Source of the DNA: PHAA01 sp034927445 | GTDB taxonomy: Bacteria > Bacillota > Syntrophomonadia > Syntrophomonadales > Syntrophomonadaceae | Length of the DNA: 64,000 nucleotides | Reading direction: 5' to 3' | NCBI GenBank assembly: GCA_034927445.1 | Contig: JAYFPZ010000007.1 | Coordinates: forward strand, 190,585-254,584 | Shown here: positions 8,355 to 16,589 of the stretch, piece by piece | How positions within the stretch are numbered: position 1 is the stretch's first letter | Layout of the letters: the number at the start of each line of letters is the position of its first letter | Made by a program: the position numbers and the translations under genes | Notes under the pieces: model-generated | Told to the model about the DNA's origin: nothing | Seen by the model: only the letters and a program-made list of their open reading frames with translations | The model's database searches: none

Positions 8355-8436
8355 ATTGATACTGCCTCCTGTCCTGACTTAGCACACTGTCAACCCTGAT
8401 TTTATATGCTCCCATCGGGTTAAATTCCTGTAAACT

Positions 8437-8557
8437 GAGTTGTCGTCCATCTCAATATTCGTATTGCTCAATCCTCTGACGCCCAAGGACCGCTGGAGCG
8501 GTGCCAGGAGCCAGGGAGCTGCCGCCTGGTTCGGCAAAAATTTAATTCGATGAATAC
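8437..8557 (-). repeat. Dispersed structured element, copy B
   Basis: Homologous to copy A at 669-797. The conserved blocks CTCAATCCT, GACGCCCA, GTGCCAGGAG and GAGCTGCCG are present. The helix flanking the last block is CCAGG (8511-8515)/CCTGG (8525-8529), a full replacement of the GGGCAAG/CTTGCCC helix in copy A. It lies about 85-100 bases upstream of the moxR start. Whether it is a leader RNA or an inert repeat cannot be decided from two copies. Confidence 0.55.
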
Positions 8558-8640
8558 CACCTGTAATCAAGGGTGACAGTGTACCAGTTATGCCATAATC
8601 AAGTTGAATAGTATCAGATATAGGCAAGACCGTCAACGGG

Positions 8641-9879
8641 TCAAAGGGCAGCCCACTTGCCGGCTACATAGCCGGTAGAAAAGGATGCTTGCAGGTTATA
8701 TCCACCAGTATATCCATCAACATCAAGCACTTCACCGGCAAAAAACAGTCCGGCAACAAGTTTTGACTGCATAGTTTTGGGATCGACCTCTTTAACATTA
8801 ACCCCGCCGGCGGTAACGATTGCCTCCGCGATGGGCCGGGTCCCGTATACGGTCAGGGGCAGATGCTTTAAAAGATATACCAGGCCCAGCCTTTCGCTGC
8901 GGATTATCTGATGGCAGAACTTACCCGGTTCAATCCCGCTTAATTTAACCATAACCGGTATCATTTTAGCGGGCAGAAGTTCATCCAGGCTGTTCTTAAA
9001 TATTTTCCGGGAATACTTGTCCAAATCTCTCTGCAGCCGCTCATCCAGCTTCTCTTCGCTGAGAGCCGGTTTAAGATCCAATTCGATGCGGACCGGTTTC
9101 CGCTTATTATATAAATATGCGCCGATATCCCGGCTCATCGACAGGATAATCGGACCGGACAGCCCAAAATGAGTAAAAAGGAGTTCTCCGCAATCCTCAT
9201 TGATCTTTTTGCCGGTCTCATCGTAAGCAACCGCCCGGGTATTTTTTAAGCTGAGTCCCTGCAGATCCTGGACCCATTCCTCCTGAGCCAGCAGAGGGAC
9301 CAAGCCAGGACGCGGCTCCACAATTGTATGTCCGGCCGCTGCCGCCCAGCGGTACCCGTCCCCGGTCGATCCCGTCCCCGGGTAGGACATACCGCCGGTA
9401 GCTATAATGATTGCATCAGCCTCCAGCTTGCCCTGCCGGCACTCGATACCTCCGATCATACCGGATTCAATTAGGATTCTCTTAACCTCGCAGGCGGTAA
9501 TAACTTGCGTTCCGGCATCAACTACCGCCTTATATAATACCTCAACCACATCTTCCGCCCTATCCGACTGCGGAAATACCCTACTGCCCCTTTCCACTTT
9601 AGTTTTTAAACCTCGTTGCTCAAAAAATTCTATCAGCTCAAGGTTGGGCAACTCATGAAATGCACTGTAAAGGAACCGTCCATTACCAGGAAATCCTTTA
9701 ATTAGTTCGGATTGATCCACCGCTGTGGTAAGGTTGCATCTGCCTTTGCCGGTAATACTAAGTTTTCTGCCGACCTTACTTTTTTTCTCAACCAGAGTTA
9801 CGGCCGCTCCAGCACCGGCAGCCGTTGCTGCTGCCATCATCCCCGCCGGTCCGGCGCCAATTACAATGATCCTCTTCAT
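8641..9879 (-). CDS. NAD(P)/FAD-dependent oxidoreductase, HI0933/BaiN-like family
   Basis: The 412-residue flavoprotein begins MKRIIVIGAGPAGMMAAATAAGAG, a dinucleotide-binding fold, followed by KVGRKLSITGKGRCNLT, the signature of the HI0933/YtfP/BaiN family. The C terminus holds GLFFAGEVLDVDGYTGGYNLQ, the second FAD contact. BaiN-type members reduce bile-acid intermediates, but the wider family has no firm role and is common in Firmicutes as a single-gene unit. The length is normal. No neighbour suggests a substrate. Confidence 0.85.
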   Translation of the reverse strand: MKRIIVIGAGPAGMMAAATAAGAGAAVTLVEKKSKVGRKLSITGKGRCNLTTAVDQSELIKGFPGNGRFLYSAFHELPNLELIEFFEQRGLKTKVERGSRVFPQSDRAEDVVEVLYKAVVDAGTQVITACEVKRILIESGMIGGIECRQGKLEADAIIIATGGMSYPGTGSTGDGYRWAAAAGHTIVEPRPGLVPLLAQEEWVQDLQGLSLKNTRAVAYDETGKKINEDCGELLFTHFGLSGPIILSMSRDIGAYLYNKRKPVRIELDLKPALSEEKLDERLQRDLDKYSRKIFKNSLDELLPAKMIPVMVKLSGIEPGKFCHQIIRSERLGLVYLLKHLPLTVYGTRPIAEAIVTAGGVNVKEVDPKTMQSKLVAGLFFAGEVLDVDGYTGGYNLQASFSTGYVAGKWAAL

Positions 9880-10039
9880 CCTGGGTCCTCCTGCCTGCCG
9901 GTTGTTGTTTTCCAGCAGTACTTTAGTTCTTACTATAATACATATATTATCATCCTGGGCGCATTTGATTGTTAATACTGATTAAAAGGAGTAAAATATG
10001 TTTAATTGTATTTTATAAGGAAACGGAGGTTTTGGGAAA

Positions 10040-10645
10040 TTGGATAACTCCCATGCAAGCACCCGTCAGCCAGAGGCGGATAAAAACGTTAAACGCAGGG
10101 TTCCTCGTTCTATCTTTGGGATTATTCTGGTCTGTTTTGCGGCTTTGTACTGGTATGCCGCCTATGGTGATACACCTGCACCGGAGAAGACCGTTAAAAA
10201 CTTCTATCAGGCCTATTTTAACCGTAACTTTGATGTGGTAGCCCAGAATTTGAGTGTATTCTGGTCGGTGCGTTTTTTGCCTGACGACTATGCCAATATG
10301 GCCCCCGCCGAGCTTATTGAAAACAGGCCCCAAATAGAAGAGCAAATTGCAGCCGTAATAGCTGATATTGAAAAAGATACTGAGATACCCCAAGGGGTAA
10401 CGGTAAATATAATGAAAGATTATACCAAGATTGGCCAAAAAAGTGCTGTGGTTGTATATAGCTTTATGGAGAACGGTAAAGAAACCGGTATGGAAGCTGC
10501 CATACTGATTATGGAGAAGGGTCAATTCAGAATATTCAATATGTCCCCGATTGACGAGACCATATTGGGGCAGGTAAAAGACCTGGATATTAACCGGATT
10601 GATGAGAATTTTACCGAATTGTTAAATAGTCCCCAATCTGAATAA
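10040..10645 (+). CDS. Membrane-anchored protein of unknown function (NTF2/DUF4878-like)
   Basis: The 201-residue protein has a charged N terminus, one membrane segment at about residues 26-42, and an outside domain beginning TVKNFYQAYFNRNFDVVAQNL, the pattern of small NTF2-like lipoproteins and stress proteins in Firmicutes. The start is TTG at 10040 with GGAGGT nine bases upstream; there is no ATG nearby in frame. A dispersed repeat begins ten bases after the stop codon. Function is unknown. Confidence 0.7.
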   Translation: MDNSHASTRQPEADKNVKRRVPRSIFGIILVCFAALYWYAAYGDTPAPEKTVKNFYQAYFNRNFDVVAQNLSVFWSVRFLPDDYANMAPAELIENRPQIEEQIAAVIADIEKDTEIPQGVTVNIMKDYTKIGQKSAVVVYSFMENGKETGMEAAILIMEKGQFRIFNMSPIDETILGQVKDLDINRIDENFTELLNSPQSE

Positions 10646-10655
10646 AGCATAACCA

Positions 10656-10840
10656 ATTAGTGGAAAAAATAGACGCGGCCGACGCAGACTTATATGACTA
10701 ATAAAAAATAACTTCCTTGTCATCCTAAGTACGACGAAGGATCTCCTGCGAGACCAAACAACTCCACCACCAGATCCTTCACTGCGTTCAGGATGACAAT
10801 TCATCGGTGGTTGCGGCCTCCGGCCATGGGTGGTTAGTAG
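10656..10840 (-). repeat. Dispersed repeat of the HPERSEG type, copy 2
   Basis: Inverted relative to the copy at 4146-4386. The minus strand contains a 60-codon open frame starting MNCHPERSEGSGGG, a peptide that turns up widely as an annotation artefact of this repeat and is not called as a gene here. Both ends carry ACTAA/TTAGT-like bases. Confidence 0.8.
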
Positions 10841-10862
10841 GAAAACCTAAACTCCAATAATT

Positions 10863-10902
10863 AAAGGAGCAAATTTTGGCTGCGCCGATTCTGCTCCTTT
10901 TT
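10863..10902. terminator. Bidirectional rho-independent terminator
   Basis: AAAGGAGCA pairs with TGCTCCTTT and is followed by T residues on the plus strand; the minus strand also has a short T run. It lies between convergent genes ending at 10645 and 10967. Confidence 0.75.
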
Positions 10903-10966
10903 ACTGCATAATTATCCCCGGCTATTTATATCATCTGAGTTACCGGTACTCTAGGGGTTACCGCTG

Positions 10967-11962
10967 CTACTGCAAGGTACCGCTGGCTATGACCGCACCC
11001 GGAGCAATAACCGAATGAGCCTGGATTCTGCACCGTGCCCCGATCACAGCGTCCCGGAGGGTGCTATTTTCACCTACAATTGTGTCGTTCCAGATCACCG
11101 AGTTGCTTATGGTAACATTGCTGCCTATACGTGAACCCGCTCCAATGACTACATTGCCTTCAAATTTGACATTTGTGCCGAATTGGACCCCCGGTGCTGC
11201 CAAAATCAGAGCCCCGTTGTCCGTATTAGTAAGTTTCCCCCCCATGTTGACTTTGACTCTCCCCTGCAGGATGTCGGCGTGAGCCTGGCGATAAGTGGCG
11301 ATATTACCTACATCACACCAGTAGCCATTTACCTCTGCCCCGTAAAAAGGCGCATTTATTTTTACCAGGTGGGGAAAAACCTGTTTGCCAAAATCATAGA
11401 ACTGACCAGCGGGTATGTACTGAAATATTTCCGGTTCAAACACATAAATACCGGTGTTAACCAACCGGCTCAAGGCCTCCGCGGCGCGGGGTTTTTCTTG
11501 AAAGCTGCGAATCAAGCCCGCTTCGTCGGTTACTACTACTCCAAAGTTTTCAACATCTTCAACCGCTTTCAGGGCAATCGTAGCCAGAGCCCCCCGTTGT
11601 TTATGGGCCCGCATCAAAGCGCCAAGATTTATATCGGTTAAAGCATCTCCGCTTACAATTACGAAACTTTCATCCAGAAACCACTCACAGCGTTTCACCC
11701 CACCGGCAGTTCCCATTAGTTCTTCTTCCCGGGAAAATTGCAGGGAAACGTCCCATTCTTCCCCAGCGCCGAAATAATTGGCGATTGCATCCGCATGATA
11801 ATGCAAGTTGGCTATAATGTCGTTAAAACCGTGCCGGTGCAATAATTGAACAATGTCAGCCATTAAAGGCCGGTTAGCCATGGGGATCATCGGTTTAGGC
11901 CGGTCGGCAGTCATCGGCATTAATCTTGAACCCACTCCTGCTGCCATTATCATCGCTTTCAA
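10967..11962 (-). CDS. Sugar-1-phosphate nucleotidyltransferase (mannose-1-phosphate guanylyltransferase-like)
   Basis: The protein of about 331 residues has the nucleotidyltransferase signature AAGVGSRLMPMTADRPKPMIP at the N terminus and VSGDALTDIN in the catalytic centre. The C-terminal part shows left-handed beta-helix hexapeptide repeats (about residues 240-325, e.g. GSNVTISNSVIWNDTIVGEN). It should make an NDP-sugar for cell-surface polysaccharide. GDP-mannose, dTDP-glucose and ADP-glucose enzymes all share this architecture, so the substrate is not certain. The start TTG at 11962 is chosen because GGGGGA lies seven bases before it; an in-frame TTG five codons upstream overlaps that site. 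Confidence 0.82.
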   Translation of the reverse strand: MKAMIMAAGVGSRLMPMTADRPKPMIPMANRPLMADIVQLLHRHGFNDIIANLHYHADAIANYFGAGEEWDVSLQFSREEELMGTAGGVKRCEWFLDESFVIVSGDALTDINLGALMRAHKQRGALATIALKAVEDVENFGVVVTDEAGLIRSFQEKPRAAEALSRLVNTGIYVFEPEIFQYIPAGQFYDFGKQVFPHLVKINAPFYGAEVNGYWCDVGNIATYRQAHADILQGRVKVNMGGKLTNTDNGALILAAPGVQFGTNVKFEGNVVIGAGSRIGSNVTISNSVIWNDTIVGENSTLRDAVIGARCRIQAHSVIAPGAVIASGTLQ

Positions 11963-12073
11963 TATTAAATCCCCCAAAAAATAATTTCCCGTCCAGTCCT
12001 GATTACCGGGATTATAGTATTATACCACGAAAATCATCCCAGGTTCATCAGGGCATGGGAAAGCAGGTTTACC

Positions 12074-12589
12074 ATTCAATGAGCGTTTACGCGAATTGCG
12101 CGCCAAAACGCGGGCGCTGCCAGCGCCTTCCTTTCGCGTTTTGTGTGCATCGCAACCCGAGCGTATTTATCAAACGACTCCTTAGTCATAGATTGATCCC
12201 CACTGGGAAAAATCGGTTTATCCCCCACCTATAGAGAAGGCAGGCTTAAGAGGAGTTTTATTATTCAATGAGCGTTTACGCGAATTGCGCGCCAAAACGC
12301 GAGCGCTGCCAGCGCCTTCCCTTCGCGTTTTGTGTGCATCGCGCCGCGAGCGTATTTATCAAACGACTCCTTCGTCATAGATTGATCGCCACTGGGAAAA
12401 ATCGATTTATCCCCCATCTATAGAGCAAGCAGGCTTAAGAGGAGTTTTATTATTCAATGAGCGTTTACGCGAATTGCGCGCCAAAACGCGGGCGCTGCCA
12501 GCGCCTTCCTTTCGCGTTTTGTGTGCATCGCGCCGCGAGCGTATTTATCAAACGACTCCTCCGGCAGAGGAGGAGTCGTTTGATAAATA
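12074..12589 (+). repeat. GC-rich composite repeat, tandem array of three (189-bp period)
   Basis: Three direct copies begin at 12074, 12263 and 12452, exactly 189 bases apart. Each starts ATTCAATGAGCGTTTACGCG and continues with the GCGCGCCAAAACGCG and CGCGTTTTGTGTGCATCGC palindromic blocks. Copies 1 and 2 have a long right part (GATTGATC...GGTTTATCCCCC) ending in a decayed arm. Copy 3 lacks that part and ends in a perfect 21-base-pair inverted repeat with a six-base loop at 12542-12589. The array fills most of the 731-base gap between divergent genes. No protein-coding frame is conserved across the copies. Confidence 0.92.
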
Positions 12590-12693
12590 CATTTCCAATG
12601 TAACCAATTTATAGACTAATGAATAATCTAAATTAGTACCTGGCAATTCAGTACTTCTATAAATTCAAATATGTTATAAGGAGGCCTTATAGT

Positions 12694-13308
12694 ATGAAAT
12701 GCAATATGAATTACCGAGAAGCCTACAAATACGACCCAGTACCGGGAAAGGAAGAACGCAAACCGTTTCCTCCTCCCCATCCGCATTATAAATACCAGAC
12801 TGAAACCATATTAAGGTGCGGCACCAGTGTGGGCTCAATTCCACTCAGCTGCGGGCACGGATTTGACGGCGCCGGAGTTAATGGGGCCGTAATCGAATAT
12901 CGCCCTACCATACTAGCTAGTGTAACCCTGGACACCAGCAAATTGATTGATTCCACTGTCAAAATCGATTTTTCATCGCTGATCTCATTTAAAACCATCA
13001 GTGATTACAATTACTTCCTGCGCCTGGTATTCAGGTTAAGCAAGATCTGCGACGGGTGCCCTATCCCGCTAGGCAACTGGGCGTTTGAAGCAATTCAACG
13101 GCCGGGGGTTGTAGATGGGCAGATCGACAGCGCTTATATTCAGGAAACCGAATCCTTTAGCTTCAGCTGGTGCGGGTGCGAGGAATGTCCGGGCTGCTGC
13201 CGGTACATTTTGGAGCTGGTCGACCAGCAAAGTTACGGCATTGATTTTGTGGCAGTAAGCAATATATCTATTTCAGCTCTGGCTGTAGGTTTAAAGAAAG
13301 TCAAATAA
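12694..13308 (+). CDS. DUF4489-like protein
   Basis: The 204-residue soluble protein has a proline- and histidine-rich start and then a beta-rich domain with clustered cysteines (RCGTSVG, CDGCPIP, CGCEECPGCCRY). This matches my recollection of DUF4489 proteins of Clostridia, whose role is unknown. The ATG follows AAGGAGG. It is a single-gene unit with its own terminator. Cysteine-rich proteins of this kind in spore formers may be spore-surface components, but nothing here proves it. Confidence 0.65.
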   Translation: MKCNMNYREAYKYDPVPGKEERKPFPPPHPHYKYQTETILRCGTSVGSIPLSCGHGFDGAGVNGAVIEYRPTILASVTLDTSKLIDSTVKIDFSSLISFKTISDYNYFLRLVFRLSKICDGCPIPLGNWAFEAIQRPGVVDGQIDSAYIQETESFSFSWCGCEECPGCCRYILELVDQQSYGIDFVAVSNISISALAVGLKKVK

Positions 13309-13324
13309 TTATAGCCTGAAAACG

Positions 13325-13366
13325 AGTCACTGGTCTTGCCCGTAAGCAATTCCAGTGGCTTTTTGA
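13325..13366 (+). terminator. Rho-independent terminator
   Basis: AGTCACTGG pairs with CCAGTGGCT and is followed by TTTTTGATTTT, 17 bases after the DUF4489-like stop. It also separates this gene from the end of the leucine operon. Confidence 0.85.
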
Positions 13367-13391
13367 TTTTATCCGCACCAATTGAATCAAT

Positions 13392-14972
13392 TTAATCCAA
13401 CCGTCTTTTCATTAAAATATAATTTATGCTGTCTACAATTGCCTGCCAGGAGGCTTCGATAATATTCTCAGATACGCCTACCGTGCTCCATTTTTCCGTC
13501 TGGTTGGATGATTCCACCAATACCCTTACCCGGGCTGCTGTTCCCATCTTGCCGTCCAATACGCGCACTTTATAGTCGTTAAGATGCATGTCACTAATTT
13601 CCGGATAAACCTCGGTCAGAGCCTTACGCAGCGAATTGTCAAGGGCATTGACCGGGCCGTCACCTTCAGCAGCCGTATGGAAGGTCTGATCTCCCGCCGT
13701 AACTTTAATCACCGCTTCCGAAATTATATCCTGGTCCTCTTGCTTCTCCAATATTATTTTCAAATTCTTAAGCTGGAAGAAGTCTTCATATTGGCCAAAA
13801 GCTTTGCGCAACAGCAATTCCAGCGAGGCATCGGCACCCTCAAACTGAAAACCCTGCCTCTCCAGTTCCTTTATCTGCTTGATTACTTTGCGGGTTTCGG
13901 CATCATAACTTTGGACATCGAGATTTAGTTCCCGGGCCTTATAAAGAAGATTAGAAATACCTGACAGTTCAGATACCAGCACCCGGCGGTGATTGCCAAC
14001 ATCCTCCGGGTTGATGTGTTCATAAGTGAGGGAGTCTTTTAAAAGAGCACTGACATGTATACCTCCCTTGTGGGCAAAAGCGCCATAACCCACAAAGGGC
14101 TGGTTGTTGGGACTTGGCATATTGGCTATTTCATTAATGTAGTGTGAAATCTCGGTCAAATACTTCAGATTACCGGGGGGCAGGCAGCGCTTGCCCATTT
14201 TTAGTTCAATATTGGGGATGACGGAACATAGATCGGCATTTCCGCAGCGTTCGCCATAATTATTCATGGTACCCTGCAGGTGGACGAATCCTTGTTGCAG
14301 AGCCAATAAAGAGTTGGCTACAGCACACCCCGCGTCATTATGCGCGTGAATTCCCAACGGAGTCTTGATTCCTCTTTGCACAGCGCTAATAATCTGCCCC
14401 AACTCCCAGGGCATCGTACCCCCGTTGGTATCGCAGAGAATCAGGCAGTCGGCGCCGGCCGCGGCTGCAGCCGCCAAAACCTCCAGGGCATAATCAGCAT
14501 TATTCTTGTAACCGTCAAAAAAATGCTCAGCGTCGAAAAAAACCTCCAGCCCCCGGTCCTTGAGACAAGCAATAGTATCCCGGACCATGCGGAGATTCTC
14601 CTCCAGGCTGGTTTCCAGGGCGCGCACCACATGAAAATCCCATGATTTACCGAAAATAGTTGCAGTTTCAACTCCGGCGGCCAATAAGGAGGCAATATTA
14701 CCATCCTGTTTAACCGCGACTCCAGGCTTACGCGTTGAACTAAATGCTGCCAGACGGGCATGTTTAAAATCAAGGTCCTTCATTTGCCGGAAGAAATCCA
14801 GATCCTTGGGATTGCTCCCCGGCCAGCCGCCTTCTATATAAGCAACCCCTAAATAGTCCAGCTTTTTGGCAATCTTGATTTTGTCATCGACGGAAAAGGA
14901 TATGCCCTCACCCTGAGATCCGTCCCGCAAGGTAGTATCATATACTTGAATGTCCAGTTTTAAATCCCCAAT
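13392..14972 (-). CDS. cimA: (R)-citramalate synthase
   Basis: The protein of about 526 residues condenses pyruvate and acetyl-CoA to citramalate, the first step of the threonine-independent isoleucine pathway. YDTTLRDGSQGEGISFSV near the N terminus is the metal/acceptor motif; GIHAHNDAGCAVANSL and NNYGERCGNADL are HMGL-like catalytic motifs. An allosteric LeuA-dimer domain fills the last 130 residues. QGEG rather than EQSPG separates it from LeuA. No ATG, GTG or TTG precedes the essential N-terminal residues in frame. An ATT at 14972-14970 sits six bases after GGAGGG and just after an in-frame stop, so AUU is the likely start. It is last in the ilv-leu operon. Confidence 0.88.
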   Translation of the reverse strand: MGDLKLDIQVYDTTLRDGSQGEGISFSVDDKIKIAKKLDYLGVAYIEGGWPGSNPKDLDFFRQMKDLDFKHARLAAFSSTRKPGVAVKQDGNIASLLAAGVETATIFGKSWDFHVVRALETSLEENLRMVRDTIACLKDRGLEVFFDAEHFFDGYKNNADYALEVLAAAAAAGADCLILCDTNGGTMPWELGQIISAVQRGIKTPLGIHAHNDAGCAVANSLLALQQGFVHLQGTMNNYGERCGNADLCSVIPNIELKMGKRCLPPGNLKYLTEISHYINEIANMPSPNNQPFVGYGAFAHKGGIHVSALLKDSLTYEHINPEDVGNHRRVLVSELSGISNLLYKARELNLDVQSYDAETRKVIKQIKELERQGFQFEGADASLELLLRKAFGQYEDFFQLKNLKIILEKQEDQDIISEAVIKVTAGDQTFHTAAEGDGPVNALDNSLRKALTEVYPEISDMHLNDYKVRVLDGKMGTAARVRVLVESSNQTEKWSTVGVSENIIEASWQAIVDSINYILMKRRLD

Positions 14973-14992
14973 TTATAACCCTCCTTGTCAAA

Positions 14993-16069
14993 TTAACCAT
15001 TCAGGATATGTTGTTTAATTATTTCGCCCATTTGGACGGTATCCACCAGCTTCTGGCCTTCCTCCATCAGATCCGGGGTGCGGTAGCCCTCTTCCATGAC
15101 CTGGATCACGGCCTTTTCAATCATACGGGCCCCTTCTTCCTGATCAAAGGAATAGCGCAGCATCATAGCCGCAGATAAGATTGTGGCCAGGGGATTGGCC
15201 TTTCTCTGTCCCGCTATATCGGGAGCGCTGCCATGGGAGGGCTCATATAAAGCTACCTTGCCGCCAATGGAGGCACTGGGCAGCATTCCGATGGAACCGG
15301 TTAACATGGATGCTTCATCGGTTAATATGTCTCCAAACATATTTTCCGTAACAATTACGTCGAACTGTTTAGGGTTGCGAATCAACTGCATGGAACAGTT
15401 ATCGACATACATATGACTGGTCTCTACCTCAGGATAATCCTGAGCTATGGCAGTGACGGTTTCTCTCCACAGCCGCGAACTCTCCAGGACATTGGCCTTG
15501 TCGACCGAACACAACCGCTGGTGACGTTTGCGGGCAGCCTCATAAGCAAACCGTACAATTCTCTCGATTTCAAAGGTCGAATAGCTGAGAACGTCGGTGG
15601 CTTTTATACCTCCATCGGCGGTTTGTTCCCGGCTTTTTTCACCAAAATACAGTCCGCCGGTCAGCTCCCGAATGACCATCAAGTCAACTCCGGCGATAAC
15701 CTCTTCTTTAAGCGTTGAGGCGTGCAGCAGGCCTGGAAACAGCATACAGGGGCGCAGGTTGGCGTACAGGCCGAGTTCCTTCCTCAACGGCAGCAGCGCC
15801 CCTATTTCCGGCCGCAGATGCACCGGCAGATTATCCCATTGCGGTCCGCCTATGGCACCCAGCAATACCGCATCAGCAGCCCGGCAGGTTTCCAGGGTGC
15901 TGGCCGGCAGCGGATGTCCGACTGCATCGTAGGCGGCTCCCCCAATCAAAGCTTCGGTAAACTGGAACTCATAACCCAATTTTTGCCCGACCGCCTGGAG
16001 GGCTTTTATGGCTTCGGGAACTATTTCCACCCCAATTCCGTCCCCGGGAAGAACTGCGATCTTATACAT
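14993..16069 (-). CDS. leuB: 3-isopropylmalate dehydrogenase
   Basis: The 358-residue NAD-dependent oxidative decarboxylase has MYKIAVLPGDGIGVEIVPEA at the start, VDKANVLESSRLWRE, YVDNCSMQLIRNP and the metal/NAD segment DILTDEASMLTGSIGMLPSAS ending in EPSHGSAPDIAG. It converts 3-isopropylmalate to 2-oxoisocaproate and probably also 3-methylmalate to 2-oxobutyrate, given cimA next to it. It lies 15 bases after leuD and 20 bases before the proposed cimA start in one minus-strand operon. Confidence 0.96.
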   Translation of the reverse strand: MYKIAVLPGDGIGVEIVPEAIKALQAVGQKLGYEFQFTEALIGGAAYDAVGHPLPASTLETCRAADAVLLGAIGGPQWDNLPVHLRPEIGALLPLRKELGLYANLRPCMLFPGLLHASTLKEEVIAGVDLMVIRELTGGLYFGEKSREQTADGGIKATDVLSYSTFEIERIVRFAYEAARKRHQRLCSVDKANVLESSRLWRETVTAIAQDYPEVETSHMYVDNCSMQLIRNPKQFDVIVTENMFGDILTDEASMLTGSIGMLPSASIGGKVALYEPSHGSAPDIAGQRKANPLATILSAAMMLRYSFDQEEGARMIEKAVIQVMEEGYRTPDLMEEGQKLVDTVQMGEIIKQHILNG

Positions 16070-16084
16070 CTGATTTCTCCTTTC

Positions 16085-16585
16085 TCAATCCTGCTTCCGG
16101 CTCTTTGCTCTTACATATTCGATCAAACCGCCCTGAGCCATGATACCCTGCATAAATTCCGGGAAAGGCGCGGCATGATATATGTCTCCGCTTCTCAGGT
16201 TGCGTATCTGACCGCTTTCCAGTTCCACCTCCACCTCATCCCCTGCTTGAACAGCAGCTGCCGCCGACGGGGATTCGAGTATGGGCAGCCCAATATTTAT
16301 CGCATTGCGGTAAAAGATCCGGGCAAAAGAATCGGCAATGACACAGGCTACTCCCGCACCTTTAATGGCAATGGGGGCGTGTTCCCTGGAACTGCCGCAG
16401 CCGAAATTCTTGTCCGCCACAATAATATCGCCTGGTTTGACTTTATGGGGGAACGCAGGATCTGCATCCTCCATACAATGGCAGGCCAATTCTTTAGGAT
16501 CGAAGGTGTTAAGGTAACGTGCCGGTATAATAGCGTCGGTATCAATATTGCTTCCAAATTTATATACTTTCCCGGTAAATTTCAT
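16085..16585 (-). CDS. leuD: 3-isopropylmalate dehydratase small subunit
   Basis: The 166-residue subunit has YKFGSNIDTDAIIPARYL and the swivel-domain signature NFGCGSSREHAPIAIKGAG. It is the short LeuD form paired with the 419-residue LeuC type. With LeuC it isomerises 2-isopropylmalate, and probably citramalate, to the 3-isomers. It begins four bases after the leuC stop codon, consistent with coupled synthesis of the two subunits. Confidence 0.95.
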   Translation of the reverse strand: MKFTGKVYKFGSNIDTDAIIPARYLNTFDPKELACHCMEDADPAFPHKVKPGDIIVADKNFGCGSSREHAPIAIKGAGVACVIADSFARIFYRNAINIGLPILESPSAAAAVQAGDEVEVELESGQIRNLRSGDIYHAAPFPEFMQGIMAQGGLIEYVRAKSRKQD

Positions 16586-16589
16586 CTTT

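Noticed and set aside
10622..10804. 60-codon minus-strand ORF containing CHPERSEG
   Set aside because: It lies within a dispersed repeat and has no ribosome site; it is a known type of annotation artefact.
12074..12589. Possible CRISPR array
   Set aside because: The repeats are whole 189-base units without short repeats and unique spacers, and no cas gene is present.
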